From an uncultured Pelagibacteraceae bacterium (GTDB taxonomy: Bacteria; Pseudomonadota; Alphaproteobacteria; Pelagibacterales; Pelagibacteraceae): a DNA stretch of 53,580 nucleotides. Both the position numbers and the translations under genes were made by a program. The notes under the pieces are model-generated. The model was not told where the DNA came from. It searched no databases and was given only the letters and a program-made list of their open reading frames with translations. Of the stretch, positions 7,606 through 17,358 are shown piece after piece. The DNA is taken from NCBI GenBank assembly GCA_902558225.1, contig CACEDG010000007.1:1-53580 (forward strand). Reading direction: 5' to 3'. Each line of letters begins with the position of its first letter. Position 1 is the stretch's first letter.

Positions 7606-8373
7606 GTGTTCTATATTATAGTATTTATCATAGGAAGTATATGGGGGAGTTTTGCTAACGTTTGTATTCATAGAATGCCTATTGGTGAGAGTATTGTTGT
7701 AAAAAGATCTTATTGTCCAGATTGCAGATCAAAAATTAATTGGTTTAACAACATTCCTCTGATTTCCTTTTTGCTACTTGGTGGAAAATGTAAAAGTTGT
7801 CAGTCTAGTATAGATAAAAAATATTTTATAGTTGAAATTATAAGTGCTGTAAGTTTTTTATTTGTATTTCATTTTTTTGGTTTTACAATTACTTCTTTAT
7901 TATTAGCGATACTGAGTATATTTTTTATCATAATTTTTTTTATAGATTTAAAACATTATATTATTCCTAACACACTTACTTTTCCATTAATGATAATTGG
8001 TTTTGTAAAATCATTTGATCCAAATTTAAATTTAGATCTATTTCCTAATTATCTTAATTCTTTAATTGGTGGAATTTTAGGTTACTTAGTTATCTGGTTA
8101 ATAATTCTTTTTTATAAAAAAATAAAAAATAAAGAAGGAATGGGACTGGGTGATGCTAAGTTATTATCTGCAATAGGATTTTGGTTTGGGTGGATAAGTA
8201 TTCCTTTCATAATTTTTTTATCATCGGTAATAGCACTTCTTGTTGTAACACCATCATTAATTAACAAATCAAAAGCACTATCCTCACAAATACCTTTTGG
8301 ACCCTATATTGTTATAGGTTGTGTGTTATATTTATTTTTGATTGAATACATTTTTCAATTTCTAATTATATGA
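7606..8373 (+). CDS. pilD: Prepilin leader peptidase/N-methyltransferase PilD
   Basis: The polytopic inner-membrane aspartic protease cleaves the leader from prepilins after glycine and usually methylates the new N-terminus. The 255 residues show the cytoplasmic four-cysteine zinc motif (C37, C40, C62, C65). They also show both catalytic aspartates, D114 in FIDLKHYIIPN and D183 in GLGDAKLL. Its substrates would include the four prepilins encoded at 14706-18052. The start is GTG at 7606, since an in-frame stop (TAA at 7600) rules out anything much upstream. The stop overlaps the next ATG as ATGA. It is one of three genes in this locus on the plus strand. Confidence 0.95.
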   Translation: MFYIIVFIIGSIWGSFANVCIHRMPIGESIVVKRSYCPDCRSKINWFNNIPLISFLLLGGKCKSCQSSIDKKYFIVEIISAVSFLFVFHFFGFTITSLLLAILSIFFIIIFFIDLKHYIIPNTLTFPLMIIGFVKSFDPNLNLDLFPNYLNSLIGGILGYLVIWLIILFYKKIKNKEGMGLGDAKLLSAIGFWFGWISIPFIIFLSSVIALLVVTPSLINKSKALSSQIPFGPYIVIGCVLYLFLIEYIFQFLII

Positions 8374-9083
8374 AAAAATTTTTTGTTACAATTATAATTG
8401 TTATAATATCTTTTTATTTTTTTATAGAATTTATTGGAGATAGATTAATTAAAAATGTTTTACAAGAAAATATATCAAGCTCATTAAATAGAGATATAAC
8501 AATTGAAAAATTAAATATTAATTATTTAAATGGAAAAGCTAAAGCAAAAGGAATTAGTTTATTAAATAAAAAATTCGATGGCTATTTGATTAGAATTGAA
8601 TTTATAGATGTAAACTTAGATGCATTTTCAATTTTTTCTAATGATATAATTATTAATGATGTCTTGCTTGAAAATATAAAAGTAAATTATTATTTTAATT
8701 TTGCCGAAAAGATAATTTCTGACAATGTACGTTCATTAAAGCAAGATATGGAAAATAAAAATACATACTCTGATTCAAATAAATTTTTCAATATTAAAAA
8801 TCTAGATGTGAAAAATATTTCTTTAACTGCACTTTCACCTAATTTAAATATTGAAAAATCTATTACATTAAGTGATATGAATTTTAGTAACGTAGGTAAC
8901 ACTGACCAAAGTAAAGACTACAAAGATATATTAAAAGATATATTCAATGACACAATGTACACAGTTAAAGAAAAAATATTCAGTGAAAATTTTTTAGAAA
9001 AACTTGAGAACTTTGATCCAAATGATATTGAGAATAAAGTCAAAGATAAGTTAAAAAATAAACTTAAAAAACTTATCAATTAA
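8370..9083 (+). CDS. AsmA-like membrane-anchored protein of unknown function
   Basis: The 237-residue protein has an N-terminal membrane helix (about residues 3-22). A periplasmic-type beta-rich stretch follows (INISSSLNRDITIEKLNI-like pattern, then LNGKAKAKGISL), resembling the start of AsmA/DUF748 family proteins. The C-terminus (about 195-237) is a lysine-rich amphipathic helix. AsmA-like proteins work in outer-membrane lipid or assembly homeostasis, but this protein is short and the resemblance is only by pattern. It is translationally coupled to pilD by an ATGA overlap and abuts the small gene at 9084. A pilus-related envelope role is possible but unsupported beyond context. Confidence 0.6.
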   Translation: MKKFFVTIIIVIISFYFFIEFIGDRLIKNVLQENISSSLNRDITIEKLNINYLNGKAKAKGISLLNKKFDGYLIRIEFIDVNLDAFSIFSNDIIINDVLLENIKVNYYFNFAEKIISDNVRSLKQDMENKNTYSDSNKFFNIKNLDVKNISLTALSPNLNIEKSITLSDMNFSNVGNTDQSKDYKDILKDIFNDTMYTVKEKIFSENFLEKLENFDPNDIENKVKDKLKNKLKKLIN

Positions 9084-9287
9084 GTGAATATTTTTTTATA
9101 CATATGTATAATTATATCAGCATTTAATATATTTATTTTTGCTTACGCATATTCTTTAAAATTTTTTCCAATAAAATGGCGGAAGAAAGTTAATCAAGAT
9201 ACACTTGTAGGAATGGCAATAATATTTTTTACAATGCTAACTATGTTTGCTTGGATAATTTATTTTTATTACAAACTTAATATTTAG
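9084..9287 (+). CDS. Small two-helix membrane protein
   Basis: The 67-residue hydrophobic protein has two predicted membrane helices (about residues 3-26 and 40-63) separated by a basic loop (FPIKWRKKVNQ). The start is GTG, immediately after the TAA of the upstream gene with no spacer, so it is probably the third gene of the pilD operon. Its stop codon overlaps the convergent pilY1 stop within 9284-9287. No family is recognised. Tight coupling and a coherent membrane topology argue that it is real. Confidence 0.55.
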   Translation: MNIFLYICIIISAFNIFIFAYAYSLKFFPIKWRKKVNQDTLVGMAIIFFTMLTMFAWIIYFYYKLNI

Positions 9288-12200
9288 TAGTTTTCTCTCC
9301 AACTTCCTCTGTTCACACCAATTTGACCCTCATTAGACAGTAAGCTTATAAGTGTATCTTTTTGTTCGTCACTACTTGTTGTTATGTTAGCAAATAATCT
9401 GTCAGCAAATACGACTAGTTTAGAAAGTACTCCGGGTTGTAAATAATAACAACCAGTATCCTCATCAAAACCTGAGTTTTCAGCAAAAGTTTTTGTAGCA
9501 CCATCAATATCCTCTGATGTATTTAATCCACACTCATCGTCGGCAGAACATACATAAGCGTCACCAACAGCACAAGATGATCCTAGAGGAGGTTTATAAA
9601 CCGGGTAGTATACAGTGCCTTTAAAAACTGTAGGTGAAGCACTGGCTTTTTGGTAAAGGTTCTGAGTTAATTGTGATTGGCCGCCCTGTACTAGTGGTAA
9701 ATCCTGGCTTTTATCAAAAGGCTTATCCAACTTAAATACCCAAGCATCTTTAGTTATTGCTGGACAATCACCCTGGTCCATTGTCTCATCCGCGGTATTA
9801 ACACATAAAGGGTTTAAACGATAGCCATCGTCTTGATCAATTTTTCTAGCATTTAAAGCCTCTGTCAAAGTTCCTACACCTCCAGGATTTACTAATTTAA
9901 AGTTTGGAAAATCAAAATCTCTAATTCCATATAAGATATTATCCATACCTTTTGATCTTCGACCTATATCAGAAAAATCTCCTGTCGAACCAAACAAATA
10001 TAAATTTTTTGTATCGCTTCCATAAGCTGCATCCATGCCAAAAAAGCTATATCTACCATTTTCGTCATTAGTATTCAGTGAAAATAAAGTTGTATGATCA
10101 AATAAATCGATCGAAGTAGGGTTTTGTCCTCCAGATGTGTCAGCACTAGTTAAATTAATTTTTGTAATTTTTCCCTCAAAGTCATTTACATAAACCATTC
10201 CTCCTCTCCATTCTGCTCCTCTAAATGTATCTGGAGTAATTAAAACAGGGTCACCTAGTATTGCATTTGGAATATCAGCATGAAGATCTCCATCGACATC
10301 TATAAATTTATTATTTATGTCAACTATTTCAATTAATCCAGCACCGCCTTGTGCTATTTTACCTGGATACAAAGATCCAGACTGCTCGTTCATGGTTTCT
10401 AAATCAATAATGTATACTGCAGATCCAACTCCTCCAAACTTACCAAAACCAGCGGGCATCACAGCAACATATTTATCATTATCAATAGTATCTGTGTCTC
10501 CTCCAACTGGGAGCCTAAATATTCTTGGTGTTGACCAAGTTTCACCCAATTTACTGTAATCATATTCAGGTAGTGCAGTTCCAACGTTTGGAACATTTAT
10601 TTTGAAAAAAGTTGTCTCATCATCCTCTTTATTATCACCTTCACCGACATTGATTACCATATCCTCTGTGAATGTAATAGTTACTAGAGAAGCTTCTTGT
10701 GAAACTGAAGCCACAGTAAGTTTTTTGTCTTCTCCATCAACTAATTTAAAAACCTCTAAAGTTTCTGGATTATCAATGAATTCTTGTGGCATAGTGTAGC
10801 TAAAATTCCATACTCTTCCTTTATAACAAGCGTTGGTACCAGTAGAATAAAAATTAGCATCTGATACACAACTTCTTATAGCGTCTCTTGCTGTATAAAT
10901 TTCATCATCACTATCATCTGCTGCTTCTGCAGCTATGTCTGTATCTCTTGCTACTGTGATATTAAATTGTGCATTTTTAGCTTCTTCAGAGTCGTTTATA
11001 TCTATACTTCCTCCTGTGTAATCTAGATTTGTGTCTGGATTTTCAGTACTATTAACAATTTCACCATCAGCTTTTGCTATCATTACTTTTTGGTTAACAA
11101 AGTCATTATATATTGAATATACATGAAGAGGCTTTAATGGGTCTGTTATATCTAGAACAGAGTAACCTGCTCCACCTCTGCCATAAGGTATCATTAATAT
11201 AGTGTGCCAAGACTTTGTTCCTACTTCAAAAGTTCCATCTGGTTTAATGCCAGATATATACATGTCATGAACTACTGGTGAGCCATCAACTCCGAATATT
11301 GCATTCGTTCCTCCTTTTTTAGTTCCTGCGATTCCTCTTAAGTTATCGTTTATTACCTCTGGCAATTTTCCTGCAACAAAAGGTGGAACAAAAGCCCATC
11401 GCTCAAGACCAGTTTCAGCATCAAATGCATGTAACATTCCATCATTTGCTCCAACATATAAAGTTCTTGGTCTAGTGCTAAGACTATTAGCCCAGGATCT
11501 GTACCCATTTTTTGCTCTAAAGTAAGCTTCTTGATTTGTACCGGTATATAAAGTATTTGCACTTGGAGCTCCGACCTCAACTATATTCGAATGATATATA
11601 TCTCCTAACACTGAGTCTCTTATATTACCCTTGTCCTCACATTTTCCACCGTACACAAAATAATCTTCACCTCTAACAAAGTTAATCAAACCTTTGATAT
11701 CATCAGAGTTTCCATTTTGACCTACACATGGAGTACCAGCATTATGGTGATCGCTAACTGTCATTCCCAAAATTTCAAATAAAGAATTTATTTTTTCAGA
11801 ATTGCTCTCTACGAAGTTATTGTAATTTGTAGTGTAGTCGGTTCCTTCACCTGGTAAAACAGTCCAAATTTTCCTTGTGTTTGCTACAGCTTGTTCTTTA
11901 ACTTTAATTGCTGCATCCCAATTATCTGGATGTTCCATGTTAACAATACCATCCGCAGAGACTTCGCTTCTCATTAAGTGCCCTACCCACTCTCCTCCTT
12001 TAATATACTCAAATTGTCCTTGATATAAATCTCCACCTTCTTGAACTGTTGCAGTTATAGATGGAGCTGAAAATGAAAGTCTAGTTGCTATAATTCGTTC
12101 AATCTCACTTTTTAATTTCGTCACTAATTCTTTTGGGTTTTCTGCCAGAATATATTGTCTACACTCTGGGTCGCTTTGTTGTGGAGTACCAAAATTCGGA

Positions 12201-14152
12201 TCATCACAACTTCCAGCTTTTGCACCCTCTTCAAATTGTGTTATTCCCAAGTCGTCTATACCGCCCCCATAGGCAATAAAAATTGTTTTTACTCCTCTTG
12301 GTATTCCATCTTTATCAGGATTAACTCCCATTGCCTTTGTATCATTTCTTAAAGCTCTTATTTGAGCCATGGCTCTATCATGGTGAAACCACCTTCCGTC
12401 ACCAATAACAACTACATAATTTAACTGGCATGGTGGTTTATCTTCACCAACGATACCTACATTGCCATCAAGAAAATATTTATATGCAAGTTGAGAAAAT
12501 GCAGTTCCATCTGTTCCAAATCTTAACTCCATTCTATCCACTGCGTTTATAATTCTACCTGCTGTATTTGGTCCAACCCCTACCTTCAAACATGAGTTTC
12601 CATCACATTGAGTTGATCGTCCAAGTGGATGTTGTCCACCTGTCCAATTCCTATAATAATTACACTGATCGCCGCATCTATGAAATTTCTTTTTAGGTGT
12701 AGGCTTTGGACACTCTTGGTGACAAGACCTCTCACTAAAAGGAACCCACTTACCACTTGCACCCTTTTTATTTGGTACTGTACCAGCATTCCAGTATCCA
12801 TAACCAAAGTATGCCCCACTAGTTAAAGAACTATCATTTACAACTGCTTTAATTGCGTCTCTCGCACCATCAGCTCTACTTATAATTGTTGAGCCCATTT
12901 CATCAACCCAAGTCATATTAGCTCCACTAATATCAAATTCTTGAATAGAGGTTTTTATACTTCCTACCCAAACTCTATCACTTGAAACATGCAAAGCCTT
13001 CGGTCGGACAAAGTAAGTATCATCAGTTGTAGAAGCAAGTGTGCCACTTACTCCAATAGTTTCTGTCCTTGAAATTTTATCAGCGCTAATCGAAAGTTTT
13101 TGAAGGGTATTTTTAGTTGAGCTTGTAGAATACATCACAGTTTCATCATCTGGATCAATTTCTATTCTTGTAGCTACATGGTAATCATTTCCATCTCGTA
13201 ATCTTTTATAATGTTTGTGAGTTCCACCAGCTGTGGGACAATAAATTCCATCTTTTAATTCAAGTGGGAATTTATAGATTTCATCGTCAATGGTATGATA
13301 AAGATTTTTTCCATTATCCATCGTAATTGAGTCTATATCTGGTAATTTATCTCTGAAACTTGAAGCAACGGCATCAAGATTACAATTATCCGCAGCACCT
13401 GTTGTCAGATTCCTACTATAGAAAAATGGTTGATTATCGTACTGTCCGCAAACTTTTCTTTTTTTCTTCTTTTTTTTTCCTACTTGATCTACTCTAATAC
13501 AATTTACATTTTCTCCAGTTGCAATGAGGTAATCATTACTGCCTACAGTCCTAATAGTAAGACCAAAAGCAGTCATTGCATCATAATCCCCTCCATCGCT
13601 TGCATCTCCTAATTCGTTTCGATCGATAACTTCTACACAACCTCCATCAGCATCAATTGCAACAATACTATGATAGTTAAAAGAAACTGCATAAATGACC
13701 TCTTTATTTGCTGGCGTGGTTCCTTTCACATTTTTTGACTTCGCCATATCCAATACAGTTCTAACTCTGGTATCTTGATTTCCCGTTTCAAGTTCACAAG
13801 ATTTCATACTGTTTTTTCCTTGAAATACTCTATCTCCTATACCATCACCGTCAGGGTCAACAAATCCAGTGTCAAAATCTTCAGTAGCATAATCGAACTT
13901 TATAATTCCCCCAGCAGATTGTCCCACTAAGACATTACCGTCATCAAGTAAAACAACATCACGTGGCTCGAATATTGCTGCTCCACCAAAAGGTTTGTGC
14001 ACCATACTGAGTGAAGTATCAAGCAGAATTAATATATTAGCTTTAACGTCTCCTGCACCTGAACCAGGTGGCAGTGACTTTGAAAAAGCATTTGGATTAG
14101 TAAGTATGGCAAATGTGAATAAGTAAAAAATTATTTTTTTAAATCTATTCAT
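9284..14152 (-). CDS. pilY1: PilY1-type pilus tip adhesin/regulator, very large, with split VWA domain
   Basis: The 1622-residue exported protein has a signal peptide of about 24 residues. A VWA metal-site motif DTSLS is at 45-49. About 365 residues of propeller-like sequence follow before the VWA pattern resumes near 424 (RADGARDAIKAVV, later NYVVVIGDGRWF). A segment near 472-525 carries CxxxC, CxxxC and CxxxxC pairs. The C-terminal PilY1 beta-propeller is recognised at about 892 (LYVGANDGMLHAFDAETG). Two calcium-loop patterns DxDxDxxxD occur, D99-D107 (DPDGDGIGD) and D1285-D1293 (DVDGDLHAD); the second matches the known PilY1 calcium site. PilY1 primes pilus assembly with minor pilins and mediates adhesion. 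It is followed upstream by pilX, pilW and pilV, as in other species. Confidence 0.93.
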   Translation of the reverse strand: MNRFKKIIFYLFTFAILTNPNAFSKSLPPGSGAGDVKANILILLDTSLSMVHKPFGGAAIFEPRDVVLLDDGNVLVGQSAGGIIKFDYATEDFDTGFVDPDGDGIGDRVFQGKNSMKSCELETGNQDTRVRTVLDMAKSKNVKGTTPANKEVIYAVSFNYHSIVAIDADGGCVEVIDRNELGDASDGGDYDAMTAFGLTIRTVGSNDYLIATGENVNCIRVDQVGKKKKKKRKVCGQYDNQPFFYSRNLTTGAADNCNLDAVASSFRDKLPDIDSITMDNGKNLYHTIDDEIYKFPLELKDGIYCPTAGGTHKHYKRLRDGNDYHVATRIEIDPDDETVMYSTSSTKNTLQKLSISADKISRTETIGVSGTLASTTDDTYFVRPKALHVSSDRVWVGSIKTSIQEFDISGANMTWVDEMGSTIISRADGARDAIKAVVNDSSLTSGAYFGYGYWNAGTVPNKKGASGKWVPFSERSCHQECPKPTPKKKFHRCGDQCNYYRNWTGGQHPLGRSTQCDGNSCLKVGVGPNTAGRIINAVDRMELRFGTDGTAFSQLAYKYFLDGNVGIVGEDKPPCQLNYVVVIGDGRWFHHDRAMAQIRALRNDTKAMGVNPDKDGIPRGVKTIFIAYGGGIDDLGITQFEEGAKAGSCDDPNFGTPQQSDPECRQYILAENPKELVTKLKSEIERIIATRLSFSAPSITATVQEGGDLYQGQFEYIKGGEWVGHLMRSEVSADGIVNMEHPDNWDAAIKVKEQAVANTRKIWTVLPGEGTDYTTNYNNFVESNSEKINSLFEILGMTVSDHHNAGTPCVGQNGNSDDIKGLINFVRGEDYFVYGGKCEDKGNIRDSVLGDIYHSNIVEVGAPSANTLYTGTNQEAYFRAKNGYRSWANSLSTRPRTLYVGANDGMLHAFDAETGLERWAFVPPFVAGKLPEVINDNLRGIAGTKKGGTNAIFGVDGSPVVHDMYISGIKPDGTFEVGTKSWHTILMIPYGRGGAGYSVLDITDPLKPLHVYSIYNDFVNQKVMIAKADGEIVNSTENPDTNLDYTGGSIDINDSEEAKNAQFNITVARDTDIAAEAADDSDDEIYTARDAIRSCVSDANFYSTGTNACYKGRVWNFSYTMPQEFIDNPETLEVFKLVDGEDKKLTVASVSQEASLVTITFTEDMVINVGEGDNKEDDETTFFKINVPNVGTALPEYDYSKLGETWSTPRIFRLPVGGDTDTIDNDKYVAVMPAGFGKFGGVGSAVYIIDLETMNEQSGSLYPGKIAQGGAGLIEIVDINNKFIDVDGDLHADIPNAILGDPVLITPDTFRGAEWRGGMVYVNDFEGKITKINLTSADTSGGQNPTSIDLFDHTTLFSLNTNDENGRYSFFGMDAAYGSDTKNLYLFGSTGDFSDIGRRSKGMDNILYGIRDFDFPNFKLVNPGGVGTLTEALNARKIDQDDGYRLNPLCVNTADETMDQGDCPAITKDAWVFKLDKPFDKSQDLPLVQGGQSQLTQNLYQKASASPTVFKGTVYYPVYKPPLGSSCAVGDAYVCSADDECGLNTSEDIDGATKTFAENSGFDEDTGCYYLQPGVLSKLVVFADRLFANITTSSDEQKDTLISLLSNEGQIGVNRGSWRENY

Positions 14153-14158
14153 ATAAAA

Positions 14159-14701
14159 TTACCAATACTTCCTATATTCAGATTTAGTTATTATCAATTC
14201 TTCATCAATAATGGTGTTAAATTTTAATAACTTTTTATAATAATATTGTTTACCATTTTTTTGCCAAGCCACATGACCTAACCATTTAGTATCAAAAACT
14301 TCCTCTACCTCTTCTTTAAAATTGTCTTGAATATAATAAAATAAAAAAGATTTTTTATCTTTAATTTTAGAAATAGGGTTATTAGAGAGCAGCTTATAAC
14401 CAAGAACAATTTCCGGCTCTTCACCTAGTGAATATATTCTAATTTCAGTCTCTTGTGGATGGTGATCTGGGCACCAATATTCAAATTTTGTTACAACAAA
14501 ACCATAATTCAAACTTTCTGCCCCAAGATCATTTTCTAGCAATTCAATATTTTTTTCTACATCAGGCTCCCCCAGAATTTTAGTAACATTTGAAAAATTT
14601 TCCCCTATATCAAATTCTAAGTCACATTCTTCGGAATGCACTTGGGAAAAAATTAAAAATGTTGAAAAGAAGAAAGATAAGAATATTGTTTTTTTTTTCA
14701 T
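14159..14701 (-). CDS. Hypothetical periplasmic protein within the minor-pilin cluster
   Basis: The 180-residue protein has a clear signal peptide (MKKKTIFLSFFFSTFLIFSQ, cut near VHSEE). The mature part has two cysteines (C26 region, and C in EYWCPDHHP) that could form a disulphide. The start of the mature part (IGENFSNVTKILGEPD) resembles the opening of small periplasmic beta-domain proteins, but no family is assigned. It lies 4 bases after pilX and 6 bases before pilY1 on the same strand. A role as a pilus-tip accessory or chaperone for PilY1 is suggested by position only. Confidence 0.65.
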   Translation of the reverse strand: MKKKTIFLSFFFSTFLIFSQVHSEECDLEFDIGENFSNVTKILGEPDVEKNIELLENDLGAESLNYGFVVTKFEYWCPDHHPQETEIRIYSLGEEPEIVLGYKLLSNNPISKIKDKKSFLFYYIQDNFKEEVEEVFDTKWLGHVAWQKNGKQYYYKKLLKFNTIIDEELIITKSEYRKYW

Positions 14702-14705
14702 AATA

Positions 14706-15599
14706 TTATGTCGGCATTACAACTACATTTTCTAATGGTATTAAAATTTCAACATCACCATTATGTAATTCTCCAGCATTTCCAACTCCATAAAAGATTC
14801 CACAAGAATAGATTTTATATGCTGTACCTTGTGTGTCAACATTACTTGTGTTTGTTGCAATACTTGATCCATCATCCCTAAAAGCCGCACCCCCAATATT
14901 GATTATAAAATATTCATACGCAAACCTTTTAAGAAAATTAAATTCTGACATTACGAATTTTTGCCTACTTTTTGTATCACCTTCATTAATAATTACATTC
15001 TCACCATCAGTTTTAAATTTTGATGCACCTGCAGATGCAGCTGCACACTCAGAGTATGGGTCATTACACAACAAAGGTCCAACAATTTCTAAAAAGCTTT
15101 TTTGGATTGGAAGTTTCCCCGTGCCTACAACCTTTATGTTACCATCATCGTCAGTATCAAGATTTTTAAAACTGGCTAAACACCTCGAGTCTGACCTATT
15201 TACAGTTGTGTCATTAAGTGCTGGGCCTCTACTAAATGTATGTCTAAAATAACCACCTTCTTTTTCTTGATCGTATTCAGTTTTTTTATCATCCCATAAA
15301 TCTTTTCTTACATTATAATCAGAAAGTGGACCTGGATCACCAGGAATATCACCCAAGACAGATCTGTCTGATGGCATAGAGTTCATCCAATGTCCGAGAT
15401 AATTATCTAAAATCCATTTTTCACCTTCTATCAGTCCCGTCTCTGCAACGTAAAAAGTTTGTTGGTATTGATCACTGCTATTATTACTTTGGTGATCTCC
15501 AGATGAAATAACTATCAAAGAACCACCCATTAAAGACATTACTATTAAAAGTACAATAGATAAAATTAATGCGAATCCTTTTTCTTTATTTTTATTCAT
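14706..15599 (-). CDS. pilX: Type IV minor pilin PilX
   Basis: The 297-residue prepilin has leader MNKNKEKG and cleavage before FALILSIVLLIVMSLMGG. It lacks the usual Glu at mature position 5, as is normal for PilX/GspK-like tip pilins. The motif QQTFYVAETGLIEGEKWIL matches the PilX N-terminal domain. The C-terminal half contains cysteines (CLASF, LLCNDPYSEC, YSCGIF). PilX would cap the pilus with PilW, PilV and PilY1. It starts 8 bases after pilW and is followed 4 bases later by the periplasmic protein gene. Confidence 0.85.
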   Translation of the reverse strand: MNKNKEKGFALILSIVLLIVMSLMGGSLIVISSGDHQSNNSSDQYQQTFYVAETGLIEGEKWILDNYLGHWMNSMPSDRSVLGDIPGDPGPLSDYNVRKDLWDDKKTEYDQEKEGGYFRHTFSRGPALNDTTVNRSDSRCLASFKNLDTDDDGNIKVVGTGKLPIQKSFLEIVGPLLCNDPYSECAAASAGASKFKTDGENVIINEGDTKSRQKFVMSEFNFLKRFAYEYFIINIGGAAFRDDGSSIATNTSNVDTQGTAYKIYSCGIFYGVGNAGELHNGDVEILIPLENVVVMPT

Positions 15600-15607
15600 T
15601 TATTTAA

Positions 15608-16582
15608 TCATCCTCCAAGATTTCTTGTATGCACTGTTAAAAATATTGAGTCTCTTTTATAAGCAGCTTGATCATCAGTAAATATTTCAGGTTCTCTTCC
15701 TAACGATAATATTTCTCTTGATACTCCTTGTTTCAAATTTTTAAAAAATCCAGTTTTACTAGCGGATCTAAAAGTTAAAGTCATATCAACAGATCGAATA
15801 TCATAAATCTTATCTGGATTTTTTGGATCTGCATTGACAACTCGACCAAACTTATCTAATGCAACAAATGACATATCTGTTAAATATTCTCTTACTAATT
15901 CACCACTATAACAATCGTCGCCTGGACATTCGCTGCTGTCCACCACCCACTTTCCTTCACCTTCTCTATCACCAATCGCTTGTTTCCAATATTTCTTAGA
16001 TCTAAAGACACCATAAAATTGGTCTCCATCTTTTTCTAAAGCTCGAGCAAAATATGATATCTTATATTTTTTGTAATATTGTTCCCCTGCAGCAATATTA
16101 GCTTTGGCATCAAAATCTCCGAACACAATATGTATTTGATCACAACATGAATTATTTACTTTTGTTGATGTATCAAGGATTGTATATCCTGGAGCCAATG
16201 GATCTCCAGTACCTGGTTTTTTAGTTTTATCGCCAATTGTATTTCTATAAATTACGATAGGTGCATGACTTTTTCTTTCTGATGCGTCTGTGTCTCCAGG
16301 AATAAATTCTAAATAATCATATCTTGGTATTTTTTCACCTTCAGGTCTTAATTCGTTTTCTTTATTGTATCCGTAATAATACTTATAGCCCGCCATCCTA
16401 ACATCTCTCATTATCATTGAGACTATGTCTCTTCCTGATTTACTTATTCCTGCAACATCTGTAACACGTGAATAAGTATTATTAATTATTGAATAGGTTG
16501 TATACATGGCAGCTATAATAATTGAGGAAATAACAATACCTATCAGCATCTCAATCATAGTAACACCAGAAATTTTTTTCAT
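15608..16582 (-). CDS. pilW: Type IV minor pilin PilW
   Basis: The 324-residue prepilin has a very short leader (MKKISG), then VTMIEMLIGIVISSIIIAAM with the conserved Glu at mature position 5. The following SKSGRDIVSMIMRDVRMAGY is the PilW signature. The globular domain has two adjacent cysteines (NSCCDQ) and a further pair (CPGDDC), probably disulphides. Its ATG overlaps the pilV stop by one base (TAATG). PilW belongs to the tip-initiation complex with PilV, PilX and PilY1, all encoded here in the conventional order. Confidence 0.87.
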   Translation of the reverse strand: MKKISGVTMIEMLIGIVISSIIIAAMYTTYSIINNTYSRVTDVAGISKSGRDIVSMIMRDVRMAGYKYYYGYNKENELRPEGEKIPRYDYLEFIPGDTDASERKSHAPIVIYRNTIGDKTKKPGTGDPLAPGYTILDTSTKVNNSCCDQIHIVFGDFDAKANIAAGEQYYKKYKISYFARALEKDGDQFYGVFRSKKYWKQAIGDREGEGKWVVDSSECPGDDCYSGELVREYLTDMSFVALDKFGRVVNADPKNPDKIYDIRSVDMTLTFRSASKTGFFKNLKQGVSREILSLGREPEIFTDDQAAYKRDSIFLTVHTRNLGG

Positions 16583-17358
16583 TATTCCGCCATTCCCGTA
16601 AATGGACCATCACCTTTACCACCTGTATTGGTTTGATATTTAGGTTCATAGTCTGCTTGAAAATATAAAAATCTTCTCTTCTTTCCGTCATTTAAATTGA
16701 ATTGAATTCTACCTACGTACATTCGTTCATCAAAAACATTATTATTTTGAAATTCACAATTATTTTTTGCCCAACGGCACATTTCAAACATTTTGATTGA
16801 TTTTGTATCCTTTTGACTTTTACACTTTATTAATTGATCTTCTGATAAAATTGCATTCCATTTTAATATTTGATTACCCGCCGCACTAGTTGCTCCCCAA
16901 ATAGAACTTTCATCTTTTTTATACAGTGCTTGTCTATTTGCCTTTGGAGTTGTCGAGCAATTTGCAATATTGATACCATCTGTTACACTACTTTTTGTTT
17001 TACTATCTGATCCGCACACTTGAGAGTCCTCTGCATAAGCAAGGTTAGCGTAAAACTCAACAAACTTAGAACATTTTTTTCTATCATCATCTGATGGCAT
17101 ATATGCTCTACCACCTTCATATATTAATGCTTTTTCATCATTTTCACTTACACCAACATAGGTATCTTTATAACCAAGTACTCCTTCAGCAATCATCCCG
17201 ACTAAATGCCCAGCCTTAGATCTTTCCCCTGAAACATCAATAGAATTGACCGCATAACCAACCATTTGAAAAATCCCTATGAATCCTATACCTACAATTA
17301 CACTTGCAACTATTGCTTCTAGTATACTCATTCCTTTTTCGTTCTTCTTATTGAGCAA
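16582..17358 (-). CDS. pilV: Type IV minor pilin PilV-like
   Basis: The 258-residue prepilin has leader MLNKKNEKG, cut before MSILEAIVASVIVGIGFIG with Glu at mature position 5. That hydrophobic helix pattern is typical of PilV. The soluble domain is cysteine-rich (about six Cys), suggesting disulphide stabilisation. It overlaps the upstream FimT-like gene by 11 bases and the downstream pilW by one base. The exact minor-pilin class is inferred from order and the helix pattern. Confidence 0.8.
   Translation of the reverse strand: MLNKKNEKGMSILEAIVASVIVGIGFIGIFQMVGYAVNSIDVSGERSKAGHLVGMIAEGVLGYKDTYVGVSENDEKALIYEGGRAYMPSDDDRKKCSKFVEFYANLAYAEDSQVCGSDSKTKSSVTDGINIANCSTTPKANRQALYKKDESSIWGATSAAGNQILKWNAILSEDQLIKCKSQKDTKSIKMFEMCRWAKNNCEFQNNNVFDERMYVGRIQFNLNDGKKRRFLYFQADYEPKYQTNTGGKGDGPFTGMAE

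Noticed and set aside
14833..15252. Plus-strand open frame of 139 codons
   Set aside because: It is entirely antisense to pilX, which has clear prepilin signatures.
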